From Gordionus sp. m RMFG-2023 (Eukaryota > Nematomorpha > Gordioida > Chordodea > Parachordodidae): DNA of 64,000 nucleotides. Below are positions 33,465-43,361 of the stretch, piece by piece; position 1 is the first letter of the stretch, and every line of letters starts with the position of its first letter. The stretch is taken from NCBI RefSeq assembly GCF_954871325.1, contig NC_088775.1:91456805-91520804 (forward strand), given 5' to 3'. A model generated the notes under the pieces. The model was not told where the DNA came from, did no database searches, and worked only from the letters and a program-made list of their open reading frames with translations. The position numbers and the translations under genes were made by a program.

Positions 33465-33737
33465 ATAATTAGATTAATTACAGGACTAATCATAATTAAA
33501 ATTTTAATAAGCTTCCCTTTAGTTATTAAAATACTTTTATTTATAGAAATATTATCAATTAAAGGTATTTTAATAGTCTTTAATAACTATATAGGAACTT
33601 CTTTATCTATTATTTTTCTTTTATTTATTTTAATTATAATAATTATTGAGGCAACTATATCTCTTACTATACTTATTAACTTATTAAAAAGTTCCACCTT
33701 TTTCATAGTGTCTATAGGAAGGATGAAGACACTTTAA
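33465..33737 (+). pseudogene. nad4L: NADH dehydrogenase subunit 4L, full-length NUMT copy
   Basis: 90 residues from an ATA start to TAA in the mitochondrial code, with LLFMEMLSIKGILMVFNNY, the acidic membrane motif IIEATISLTMLINLL and a short polar tail. It abuts nad4 directly, as usual. In most arthropods nad4L and nad4 lie on the strand opposite to nad3; here they are on the same strand, which means a rearranged mitochondrial genome or an inversion after transfer. No break is seen. Confidence 0.82.
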
Positions 33738-34146
33738 ATGATAGTATCCCTCCTCTTAATAACCCCATTTATTGGGTTTCTGTTACACTTACCTATTTTA
33801 ACAATAATGACAGGGATATTACTAGTAATATTCCTGTCATTAAACTTTGGCTCCTTGTCAAACATAAATTTATGGTCTAACTCGATAATAAATTTAGATT
33901 CATTAAATATTTTATTTACTTTAATATTTATTAGTATTTCTATCGTAGTTATTATTTTCATTATATCCTTAGAATCTGAAATGTTTAAACTTTTAATCAT
34001 AAAAATTATCCTAGGTATAACTATAGTTATACTTTTAGTATCTTTTATTAATAAAATTCTTTGGTTTTTTATTTTTTTTGAGACATCCCTAGTTCCGATC
34101 ATGATGATAATTTGAGGCTGAGGTTCAGGGACAATAAAAGTAAACT
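33738..34146 (+). pseudogene. nad4: NADH dehydrogenase subunit 4, N-terminal part only
   Basis: ATG right after the nad4L stop, then about 136 codons: MIVSLLLITPFIGFLLHLPI, later FIISLESEMFKLLI and the conserved FIFFETSLVPIMMIIWGWGS. The gene normally has about 440 codons; about two thirds is missing. The frame runs straight into a partial nad6 through an 18-bp direct repeat at about 34144-34180, which looks like the scar of a deletion. Confidence 0.8.
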
Positions 34147-34149
34147 TAA

Positions 34150-34367
34150 TATTAAGATATATCTTAATATTAAGATATATATCACACCCTTTAGGATTAG
34201 GGGTACTCTTAGTTCTTCTAAGAGTAGAGACAGCTGTTTTAGTAAATTTTGATGCACCTTCCTCCTTGTTTACCTTGGTTATTGTAATAACTTACACAGG
34301 TGGTATATTAATTTTATTCCTGTATTCGTGTGTTCTGTCTCCAACCCCAATATGAACTCTCTATTAA
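34150..34367 (+). pseudogene. nad6: NADH dehydrogenase subunit 6, C-terminal part only
   Basis: Frame reads HPLGLGVLLVLLSVETAVLV, NFDAPSSLFTLVIVMTYTGG (the conserved YxGGMLxLF region), MLILFLYSCVLSP and a TAA at 34365-34367. The start is lost at the junction with nad4. cob follows 16 bases later, as in the ground pattern. Confidence 0.78.
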
Positions 34368-34383
34368 CTAAACTTTATAATTG

Positions 34384-35460
34384 ATAAATAATTCTATTCG
34401 AAAATCTGAAATATTTAATGAAATCAATAAATTCATTATTGATCTTCCTACCCCTCCTAATATTAATTATTGATGAAATATAGGATCAATTACAGAATTA
34501 TTTTTTATATCCCAATTTATTACGGGATTCTTTCTTTCTATACATTACATTTCAGATATTAATAAATCATTTTTTATGGTGGTCTCTATTAAAAATAATA
34601 TTTGAGAGGGTTTTTTGTTGCGCAATCTTCATTCTATAGGAGCATCTTTTATGTTTATTTTTATTTACTTGCACATTTTTCGTGGTTTATTCTATGGATC
34701 ATTTGTTATAAATTATATAGTATGGTCCTCTGGAGTAATCTTACTTCTTTTAACTATAATAACAGCCTTTTTAGGGTATGTTCTTCCGTGAGGGCAAATA
34801 TCTTACTAAGCAGCAACTGTAATTACTAATATAATCTCCGCTATCCCTATTCTAGGAAAGCCTGTGGTTATTTGAATTTGGGGAGGATTCAATGTTTTTT
34901 TTCCTTACATTTTATTTTACCTTTTATTTTACTAGTGTTAATATTAGTACATTTAATTTTATTATACTTAAATGGCAGCAACAACCCCCTTGGGATCCCT
35001 TCTTCTGCTTTTAAAATCCCTTTTCACCAAACTTTTTCTTATAAAGATATTTTTGGTTTTATGCTGCCCTTATTCTTATTTTTTGTTCTAATTTTTTTAT
35101 GTCCTGATTTATTCACAGACGTAGTCAATTTTATTGAGGCTAACCCATTATCCACGCCTCCCCATATTATACCTGAGTGATATTTTCTTTTTGCTTATGG
35201 TATCCTACGAAGTGTACCGAATAAACTGGGCGGAGTTATTGCTTTATTTATGAGAATCATAATTATATATATTTTACTTATATCCTCAAAAAATCTTTTA
35301 ATCTATAACTCTTTACGTAAATTTATTGCAAATCTTATTGCCTCCTCTTTTATCCTATTAAGCTATATTGGTTTTCAAGTTGTAGAGCCTCCTTTCATTA
35401 TTATAGGACAGATACTCAGTGTTATCTACTTTTTATTATTTTTTATTATAGCTTCTATCT
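34384..35460 (+). pseudogene. cob: cytochrome b, frame-broken NUMT copy
   Basis: Starts with ATA (MNNSIRKSEIFNEINKF) and covers the whole protein: [20 protein letters not shown] with the heme-ligand His residues, [60 protein letters not shown] (Qo-site PEWY) and a C-terminal membrane region that ends on an incomplete stop at trnS2. At least one in-frame stop after GQMSY, and frame changes near 34880-34920, break it even in the mitochondrial code. This is the clearest sign of decay after transfer. Confidence 0.88.
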
Positions 35461-35514
35461 GAGTAAACCTATATTTGCCTTGAAAGCAAATCAAGATCAT
35501 AAAAATCATTACTC
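35461..35514 (+). tRNA. trnS2: mitochondrial tRNA-Ser (UGA)
   Basis: Acceptor GAGTAA/TTACTC. Five-pair anticodon stem TTTGC/GCAAA encloses CTTGAAA with anticodon TGA. 54 nt long. It directly follows cob as in the ground pattern, but nad1, the usual next gene, is absent here. Confidence 0.8.
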
Positions 35515-35601
35515 TTCTCATCTATCAATATTCATTTAATATAATATAAATTATATAGAAATTTCAACTCTAAAATACTTAAATTACTTTAAGTAATGAA
35601 T

Positions 35602-35660
35602 TTTAGGTAAATATATACCTCTAAATCCTAAATTTAGTACACAAATTATGCTAACCTAAA
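35602..35660 (-). tRNA. trnL1: mitochondrial tRNA-Leu (UAG)
   Basis: Minus strand: acceptor TTTAGGT/ACCTAAA, anticodon stem CTAAA/TTTAG around TTTAGGA with anticodon TAG. 59 nt. It adjoins the 3' end of rrnL, the ground-pattern place. Confidence 0.82.
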
Positions 35661-36788
35661 TTAAATCTAAAGTGGTCCTTTCGTACTAACTTTATAATAT
35701 AACAATAAAAGATAGGAACCGATCTGGCTCTCGCCGATCTGAACTCAAATCATGGATAAATTTAATGGTCGAACAGACCATCCATTAAAACTACTGCATC
35801 TTAATGAAAATTAATTCAACATCGAGGTCGCAAACACTATAAATTATAAGATCTAATTTACTATATTACGCTGTTAACCCTAGGGTAACTTTTTCTAAAT
35901 ATCAATATAAAATTGGATCTCTTTAAAATACACTCTATTTTAATATTTTATAGGGTAGTTTCAATTTTAGCCCTAGTTGCCCCAACTAACTGTAACTATA
36001 CAGAAGCTCCTAGGGTCTTTTCTTCTTTTTATTAACTTTAAGATTTTTCACTTAAAAATTAAATTCAATTTTATTAACCAATAATAACTTAAAATAAGTC
36101 TTACCATTCATCCTAGCAAACAATTAATTTGCAAATGATTATGCTACCTTCGCACGGTCAAATTACCGCGGCCATTAAACTTTTATCATAGGGCAGGCAA
36201 TACTAAAAACAACTGCTTTTAGCTAAGTATTTGTTAAACCTACATATTTTAATCGAGTAAATTGATTAATTCATACATAATATTTTTACTATAAAATATT
36301 ACTTACTTCTACTAATTAAAGCAAATTAATTTTAATTAAAATTAATTTGAACTTAATTTATATAAGTTAAACCTGATAAATTTTGATTAAATTAATTATA
36401 TTTAATATATAACAAACTACAATACATATTAAAAGATTTTATCTCAATTTTATATTAACATTTTATTTATAATGGTTAACTTTACTTAAAAGAGCTCACC
36501 CCTATTAACTTCGGAGATTTACTCACCGCATTCTAAAAGAATTATTATCATTAAGCCAGCTATAAAAGAACAAAATGAATTTCACCTTATTAAAATTTAA
36601 GTAAAAATTTGAAACTTTTTGCTTAAATTTTATTAACTATCTTCATTATCTGGGTAATTAACAATAAACTTTTTTATCACCTTATTGTGTTGCAACAGGA
36701 AACCCTAATATATCTTTATATTTAATCCCCTTTCAGGACATCAACAATTTATTTTATCAAAAAAATACTATAATTAAAATTTAAAATT
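35661..36788 (-). rRNA. rrnL: mitochondrial large subunit rRNA (16S) in the NUMT
   Basis: On the minus strand, conserved peptidyl-transferase segments are present: ACGTGATCTGAGTT-type sequence (as TGAGTTCAGATCGG), AGTACGAAAGGACCACTTTA and AAAAAGTTACCCTAGGGTTA. Length about 1.13 kb is normal for arthropods. It lies between trnL1 and trnV. Ends are set by the neighbouring tRNAs. Confidence 0.88.
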
Positions 36789-36842
36789 TTTACATAATTC
36801 ACCTTTTCAGTGTAAATGAAACGCTCTATTATAGGATTATTT
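36789..36842 (-). tRNA. trnV: mitochondrial tRNA-Val (UAC)
   Basis: Minus strand: perfect anticodon arm TTTCA/TGAAA around TTTACAC with anticodon TAC. Outer stems are weak, so the ends are approximate. It lies between the two rRNA genes as usual. Confidence 0.65.
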
Positions 36843-37560
36843 AAGCTATATGTAATAGGCCTTCTTTCAAGATGGCCTACTTTGTTACGACTTGTCCCTC
36901 TAGGGAATGACGGGCGATATGTGTATAGTTTAGAGCCTTTTCATTAAAATACTCTTATTTTAATTACTTCTAAATCCTAAATTTTAGTGTTAACTATTTT
37001 TAAATAGTTAAAATTATATTATATAAAGTACCCCACTTAACTCTAAATATCCTAAACTTTGACTTGAAAAAATATTTTATAAAATATTTATTTTTAATTT
37101 TTAGACAAAAAATATATTAAACAGCAATACATAAAGAAAAATTTAGATAAGGTCAAAAGCGTACTATCAACTCAATAAGCTAGATCCTCTAGTCGGGATA
37201 AACCACCGCCAAATTTTTTAAGTTTCAAATTTTATAATACTTAGGTATTTTGTATTTTATCTATAATAATAGGGTATCTAATCCTAGTCTTAAAACAAAG
37301 CTTATAAAAATCCTGGATTTTGGATTTAATATCTTTAGGGATTCCACCCCCTAAAGATATTAAATCCAGACTAATTTTTACCAAATTTAAATTAAATCTG
37401 TTTGTATAACCGCTAATGCTGGCACAAACTTTTTAAGACTTATATTTACTAAACCTTAATTAAAAGTTGTTTAATTTATTTCACCTCCTTTTAAAAATTT
37501 AGTTTTTAATTTAGAGTATAAATATATAAATAATAATTTTAATTAACTTAAACTAAATTA
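36843..37560 (-). rRNA. rrnS: mitochondrial small subunit rRNA (12S) in the NUMT
   Basis: Minus strand carries the conserved AGACTAGGATTAGATACCC, the decoding-site ACACATATCGCCCGTCATT and the 3' end AAGTCGTAACAAAGTAGG. About 0.7 kb, normal for the family. The 5' end is approximate and touches a tandem repeat. Confidence 0.85.
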
Positions 37561-37563
37561 AAA

Positions 37564-37613
37564 CTATCTGCTGAAACTTTTCAGCAATATAAGATTTTCT
37601 AATTTTTAAATAG
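37564..37613 (-). pseudogene. tRNA-Cys copy lacking its anticodon
   Basis: Same as the trnC at 37746-37799 except that about four bases spanning the anticodon are missing (loop region AGATTTTCT in place of AGATTTGCAATCT on the plus strand). The acceptor and T-arm pairs are kept. Confidence 0.6.
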
Positions 37614-37682
37614 TTTAATATTTTAAAAGGGGGTATATCATTAAATTATTTTTCTGGCATCCCCGTCCTTTAAGGCCTGGCG

Positions 37683-37736
37683 TAATTGCCTTCCAAAAAT
37701 TAAAAATACGTATTTTTAATTTTTGGAAGGCAATTA
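37683..37736. repeat. perfect 54-bp palindrome
   Basis: Every base pairs with its mirror partner around 37709/37710; the centre is AATACGTATT. It can form a long hairpin and joins the two tandem units. Confidence 0.95.
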
Positions 37737-37745
37737 ATAATTCCT

Positions 37746-37799
37746 CTATCTGCTGAAACTTATCAGCAATATAAGATTTGCAATCTAATTTTTAAATAG
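37746..37799 (-). tRNA. trnC: mitochondrial tRNA-Cys (GCA)
   Basis: Minus strand: acceptor CTATTT/AGATAG, anticodon stem TTAGA/TCTTA around TTGCAAA (anticodon GCA), then a TGCTGA/TCAGCA arm. There is no D arm. 54 nt. Confidence 0.65.
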
Positions 37800-37899
37800 T
37801 TTAATATTTTAAAAGGGGGTATATCATTAAATTATTTTTCTGGCATCCCCTTCCTTTAAGGCCTGGCGTAATTGCCTTCCAAAAATTAAAAACCGGTAC

Positions 37900-37953
37900 T
37901 AGTTACTGAGTAACTAAAGCTTTCTATCAAAAAGCTTATTATAGTACTAACTA
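37900..37953 (-). tRNA. trnI: mitochondrial tRNA-Ile (GAU)
   Basis: Minus strand: acceptor TAGTTA/TAACTA, perfect anticodon stem GCTTT/AAAGC around TTGATAG with anticodon GAT. 54 nt. Its first bases overlap the nad1 stop codon. Confidence 0.7.
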
Positions 37954-38336
37954 TCAAACCTTTAAAATTCACAATCTTATAATTATAATAAAAGGTAATA
38001 ACTCCCCTCACGAAAACTTTATTAACTTATCATATCGAACTCAGGGGTATGAAGCCCGAATAAACAAAAACAGTAGTGAAAATAATCTAGAAAAGCCGAT
38101 AATTACTATAAATCCTATCACAGCTGTTATTTTCACTAAGTAGTGAAAATAACATAATTGAGATATACTCAGCTATAAAAATTAAGGCAAAAAACCCCGA
38201 ATAAAACTCAACATTAAAACCTGACACCAACTCAGATTCACCTTCCATTAAAACGAAAGGAGTTCGATTTATCTCAGCTAATGAACAAATCAAAAAGGCA
38301 ACTAATAGAGACATAAATATATACCCATATATTTAA
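37951..38336 (-). pseudogene. nad1: NADH dehydrogenase subunit 1, 3' half of a split copy
   Basis: Minus strand: [39 protein letters not shown] (the conserved [14 protein letters not shown] quinone-side loop), [16 protein letters not shown], then after a frame break VIGFMVIIGFSSLFSLLF, RASYPWVRYDKLMKFSWGEL and a TAG at 37951-37953. A hairpin GTTATTTTCAC/GTGAAAATAAC sits at the break. The 5' part lies at 38905-39265 on the plus strand. Confidence 0.85.
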
Positions 38337-38890
38337 AAAAAATGTTTTGATGACTCGATAATATATTTTTATAATTATTATTATTGCTTTAAACTTCTAT
38401 TTATTTAAAGAAAAAGATTTAAAAAAATTTTTGTTTTATTTCCAAGAAATTTGTTAACGTAAATGAGGGAAAAAAATGAATATTTACATATGGAGAGAAA
38501 ATTCTGGAAAATAAATTTATCTTGATTGGATTAAATTTTAAATATTTTGTATAATTTTTTAAGAAAATGATTAAAAAAAAAATTTATTATTCTAATCTCT
38601 CTTGGACTTAATTAGAAAAATTGATTTTTGAATAACAAACCCCTGGAAAAATTTTTCCTATGTTAAAAACATTATATATATTATTTATTCTATTTTAATT
38701 AAATTTAACTTTTGAACATGGCAAATATGATCTAATAATTTATTTTCCGACTAATTAGTATATAAATGTCGTATGGAGATTTGGAAAACCTCGTGATTTT
38801 AAATCGTTTACCGAAGGCCAATTAAAAAATTTTAAAATTCGATTTAACCGAAATATATTCTAGAAGGTATCGATTATTTAAATTTCAGCC
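38337..38890. repeat. copy of the left-arm end (5328-5888) between the nad1 halves
   Basis: Plus-strand match to 5328-5888, from AAATGTTTTGATGACTCG through TTGGACTTAATTAGAAAAATT and ATGGCAAATATGATCTAATA to AAATTTCAGCC. It is flipped relative to the neighbouring right-arm tail. Confidence 0.85.
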
Positions 38891-38904
38891 AATATTTGTA
38901 TATA

Positions 38905-39265
38905 CTTATGCTTGATAGCATCTCTGAATGGCTGCACTAGTCCTATCACTAGGACTTTATTTGGTCCTTTTCGAATTTGTGCTGACCCAAGGATCTTTCG
39001 CTCTAATAAATGATTATTCATTATTAGTATTTATTATGTTAATAGGGGTGAGCGTATATTTTTTAATTATAGGGGGTTGATTAAGAAATTCAAAATTTTC
39101 TATATTGGGTGGTATACGAGCGGTAAGACAAGCTGTTTCTTATGAGTTAATTATAAGCTTTATTTTTTTATTAATAGGATTAGTAGTAATAAGTTATGAG
39201 TTTGAAGAATTTATAACTCCTACCCTCCCTCACCCAAGTTTCTATTGAAATTTCAACGATATATT
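38905..39265 (+). pseudogene. nad1: NADH dehydrogenase subunit 1, internal part of a split copy
   Basis: Plus-strand mitochondrial-code frame: [54 protein letters not shown] (the conserved GWxSNSKY-LGGLRAVAQTISYE region), ending near PTLPHPSFYWNF. About the first hundred residues of the protein are missing. The following part of the protein is the minus-strand piece at 37951-38336, so the gene has been cut and its halves now face each other. Confidence 0.8.
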
Positions 39266-39861
39266 TAGACAGATCTCCGTGTTAGAAGATTCTGTGTATA
39301 TTATATATCACTCTAGGGTACAAGTATTTGTTAAGGTTAATTTAAAATTATATTACCATATTTTAGCAATGTCTTATATTATTTAAGGGCTAACTTGATT
39401 TCTATTAAAATAAAATCATATATTCAATATCTATTTAAATTCTAACTTTCAATCTTTATGGGGATTAAGAATTTCTTAATATTTTAATATTTTACTATTT
39501 CACAGGAATTATATTCCAGCATATGTAGAACACCTAACCTATAATTTCACACAGTTTTCACTAGAAATTTTGGTACATTTTTTTAATTTTTTTGGTAAAT
39601 CTATATATAAAAAAGATATAAATTAAAATTATATAACAGTTCTATGCAAAACTGTGTGATCGGTGGGGGTATCTTTATGTTAGAATACATTGCAACTAAA
39701 AATTTCAAATTCACTTTCAGTAAATGATATAAAATTGAAAAATTCTGAACAAAAAATCTTTAATGAATAATTTTTAAACATTTATTCAAGAAATAAAATA
39801 TTGATTTCAAATTCAAAGAATTTTTACTTGACAGAATTTAAATCCACAAAATCCTGCAATC
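39266..39861. other. right flank of the NUMT
   Basis: AT-rich. Contains a short inverted-repeat element (39547-39659); otherwise nothing is recognised. The exact end of the mitochondrial sequence is uncertain. Confidence 0.4.
39547..39659. mobile_element. 113-bp inverted-repeat element
   Basis: TCACACAGTTTT at the left end and AAAACTGTGTGA at the right end are perfect 12-bp inverted repeats around an AT-rich core. No target duplication is clear. Confidence 0.4.
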
Positions 39862-40730
39862 ATGGTTGGACAACTAAGATCACAGCAAAATCAACCACAG
39901 GAAGGGGCGCCTAGTCAGCCCCCACCAAATTTGCTCATGCCAGACAACTCGTTGAACCTCCCAACTGACGGTACGACAGCGATCGCCCTTGCAATACAAC
40001 AAATCTCCCAGCAAATGGAGACTATGTCAACCCGCATGCTAAATTTGGAAACTAGCGGGAGGAGACGATCGCCTTCAGCCAGAAGCAATTACACTTCAAC
40101 ACCGTTTCTAGATCAGATATCTAGAAGGAGCAGACCGCCTTCACCGACCCCCGTACCGGCAATCAAAGCCCCACTAACGCCGGAAGAAAGGGTCGCGAAA
40201 CTAACGAGAGTTTGGACAGGTGTATCGACAGACCTCCTTGAACCCAGATGCAAAGCCAGCGAAAGGGACCGCCATGAGCTCAAACATCTTAAAGAAGTCG
40301 TAGACCTCATCTCAGTTAACACGGAACCAGGAATCATCGATTCGATTACCAGAAGAGTACCTATACTAGGCCTAGCAATACACTGGGGATGGGATACAGC
40401 CCGCCTGAATGACACTTCCTACCAAGAAAAATTCCTAGATTCCGAGGAAATCAAACTGGCCAAAGAGCCCTTTCGGAGCAGGGGCCGTGCAGGCCCCTCT
40501 ACGACTTACTGAAGGCGCCCGGAAAGAAAGGAAGCGCCCACCACCAGGGGTAAGAAAAGGAAATAGATGATAGCGATATGAATAACAACCTATTCCTCCC
40601 TTCTACGCTATCCACTATCCCCTTACCCCCCAATACCCAAAGGCCTTTATTAGGGCCACCCAATACCCAACAGCCCTTTTTAGGGCTACATACACATGAA
40701 ACTACGGGGATCATGTGTCCGATTAATTAT
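39862..40730 (+). mobile_element. GC-rich gag-like fragment
   Basis: A 216-codon frame (39862-40512) much richer in GC and in P, Q, R and S than its surroundings. It has a Gln/Pro-rich start, a predicted coiled-coil-like stretch around AIQQISQQMETMSTRMLNLE, an SR/RS-rich middle and a charged C-terminal part. After it (40513-40730) is C-rich sequence with two near-repeats of CCAATACCCAA and TTTAGGGC. The composition and isolation suggest the gag end of a retroelement from the same GC-rich class as 12536-13800, but no zinc knuckle or pol is present. It is a partial fossil; a domesticated or host ORF is less likely. Confidence 0.45.
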
Positions 40731-40745
40731 TTAAAAAATCGTATC

Positions 40746-40935
40746 ACGAAATAAATATTTACAAAGAAAGCATAAATTATTAAACACTACAAATTAATGA
40801 ATATTAAACAAAAATTTAATATTCCATCACCAAATAAAATATTAAATATGGTATGATAAAATAATAGAGAATATTATTTTGATTTCTAACAGTATATGCA
40901 AAATTAAATTTTAAAATTATTTCACGAATATTATT
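40746..40935. repeat. dispersed repeat, copy 1
   Basis: Matches 42886-43065: AATATTTACAAAGAAAGCA, ATTAAACA, CCATCACCAAATAAAATATTAA and ATATGCAAAATTAAATTTTA in the same order. Confidence 0.7.
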
Positions 40936-42885
40936 GTTAAAATTATACATTTTATAACAAAAAAATACACATTGGATTTTTCTGAAGAATTTCTAAATTG
41001 GAAGAAACTACCAACCATTGTCAACCTAAGATTTAAATAAAGAATTTTTAAGAAAACATACTCAAACTTTAATTCAATATTATTATTAAAGTTCAACTAC
41101 TATTTTCAATTTGATTCTAAACAGATTTTTTTTAATTTAGAGGAACTTAAAAAAATGTAGCTCGTCTTTTATTATTACGCCACTTTTTTTTGAAATTTGG
41201 AATATATATTATAAATTATTTAATTTATTCCCATTTAAACTTTTAGTTACATAGGTTTAAATTTCTATGTGTTTGTTAAAACATAAAAAAAATAGCTAAT
41301 TCAATTGGAAGAGAAACAATCAAAGGCGAATGATTTTAAAGTAGGATGACTAAAAGAATAAAGGAAAGCAATATTACTTCATGATATAGTGTACAGTTAT
41401 AGAGCAGAGCAGAACTATTTTTTATTTTAGGTATTCCAATTTTATTTGTAATAAATATAAATATTAATGATATGCTCTAAATGGAGTTACATTTTTCTAA
41501 CCTTGCAATTGGAAATGATAAAAAATTTGCAAAATATTTGTTTTAAACAATGAATATACAAATTATATATTTTTCAACCATATTTGAATTTTAAAATTTG
41601 GATGTTTTTTTATTTTGAAAATGAAATTATTGTTATGAAACTTGCAGCTGATAAAGCTACAATCCTTTTATATTGAAGTGTAAAAATATTTTTGCTTAAT
41701 AAATTTATTTACTAAGCTGCAGTTAAGCGCTTATTTCTTATTAAAATCTAATAAATATAATCTAATCGACATCTAAAAATAGTATTATGTTTTGTCTTGT
41801 ATTTTGATTCTGTTATCTAAGAAATAATAGATAGCATTATGTCTTTAAATGTCCTTTCTCTTCATTTTTAAACTAATATAATTCTACCTATAATAAAAGT
41901 TATCAATGATATAAATTTTATCAATCATCAATATATAAAAATATTGTATGAACCCTTATCCTTTAATAAAAATTTGAACTCCTAATTTTAAGAATAAACA
42001 CTTTTACCAATTATATATATTTTCTTATTATTTTAAACCTTTCTCTAATGAAATACGAAAATATAAATTTAAGGTATTATAAAATATAAAACATTTTATT
42101 TGCGTATTTTCAATATGTATTATATAATTAATTTAGTAAAAACTAATTTTACCTCAAGTAAGTTTTATCATTTTAAGAAATATCTAATTTTATTAAAGGG
42201 AAAAATCATTCAAAAAACTAAATATAAATAAAATAAACTTCTTGGTTAGTTTTTTTTATTTTATAAAAAATTATTTTTTTTGATTATTCATTTTGAACTC
42301 GGCTAATTACAATATTAAATTTGTTAATTTTCAAATAATATATGATTATATTTATTTAATTAGGGTTAATAAATAAGTCAATTAAACTTCAACTATTAAA
42401 GGTAAATTAATATTTAGTGAATTATTGATATAATATTTTTAATACAGTATTTGATTGCAAGCTGACATAGTGAAAATATAATTTATATGTATTAATCTAA
42501 TCTAATAATTAAAATAATATTCATTTAATAAAAATTTAAATAGTTTTATTAATTTCTAAATAATAAAATTATATCTATATATTACTTAATGGAATTATAA
42601 AAGAAATCATTCAGTGGGAAACCAAAAAAATTTATTTTAGTTCAAGGGGATATTAAGTAGCCATTAAAAAAAAAAATTTTTGCTTCAGGGGGCTATTCAA
42701 ATTTTTTGGGAGCTCGAGCCCCTGCGCCCCCCTCCCCATGAAAGTAAAAAATATTTCTCCTGGTGATATATAATATGGATGAACCTGGTTTAACAAATTT
42801 GACTAAGCCTATATATATATTATTATTATTCTGATTATGATAAAAATGCCAGATATTTAAAAAAAATACAATATGATATACCAAA
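40936..42885. other. AT-rich intergenic DNA
   Basis: No gene is seen. A C-rich patch at 42685-42740 (GAGCTCGAGCCCCTGCGCCC) may be an end of a DNA transposon. Confidence 0.5.
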
Positions 42886-43065
42886 TAAATGTTTACAAAG
42901 AAAGCAATAATTATTAAGCATTACAAATCAATAAATATTAAACAAAAAAATTAGTAATCCATCACCAAATAAAATATTAACTATGATATTGATTTCATAA
43001 TGGACAATATTTTTGATCTCTGACACTATATGCAAAATATAATTTTAAAATTATTTCACAGATAA
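42886..43065. repeat. dispersed repeat, copy 2
   Basis: Partner of 40746-40935, same orientation, about 2.1 kb away. Confidence 0.7.
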
Positions 43066-43155
43066 ATTATAGAAGAAAAATTATATCATATTATTTAAAA
43101 GAAATTTTATACATCAATGTTGAATTTAAAACTCCAAATGTTACTCAAAATACTA

Positions 43156-43361
43156 TTATAACGGTCCAATTTGGGTCGATTTTTAAAAAGGCCCCATAAA
43201 ATTTTAGCTAAAATAATATTGTATAAGCCTCAAGATTTTTCAAATAGAGGCCCAAACTTTTCTGCAGTCTATCAACAAAATCTCCGAGCTTTATATTATT
43301 TTGCCTAAATTCCTAATGAACAGTTTTTAAAAATCGACCTAAATCGCGTCTTTTAACGATA
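43156..43361. mobile_element. foldback miniature element, copy 2
   Basis: Ends GGGTCGATTTTTAAAAAGG and TTTTTAAAAATCGACCTAAA are inverted copies; about 206 bp, non-coding. Same family as 2217-2350 and 49904-50104. Confidence 0.6.

Larger units (their letters stand above)
37564..37890. repeat. tandem repeat of about 182 bp in mitochondrial sequence
   Basis: A unit starting CTATCTGCTGAAACTT occurs at 37564 and again, cut short, at 37746. Each unit contains a trnC-like segment, a GGGGGTATATC...GCATCCCC pair and CCTTTAAGGCCTGG. The first ends in a perfect 54-bp palindrome (37683-37736). This may be control-region duplication inherited from the mitochondrial genome. Confidence 0.8.
31466..38336. 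other. nuclear mitochondrial insertion (NUMT), main block
   Basis: About 6.9 kb of arthropod-type mitochondrial DNA between nuclear repeats. Plus strand: atp6 (partial), cox3, trnG, nad3, trnA, trnR, trnN, nad4L, nad4 (partial), nad6 (partial), cob, trnS2. Minus strand: trnL1, rrnL, trnV, rrnS, trnC, trnI, nad1 (3' part). TGA is Trp and AGA/AGG are Ser. Several genes remain open, which suggests recent transfer, but truncated and frame-broken genes and the nuclear flanks argue against true mitochondrial DNA. A chimeric assembly cannot be excluded. Confidence 0.85.

Noticed and set aside
33734-34102. Minus-strand 122-codon ORF
   Set aside because: Antisense shadow of nad4.
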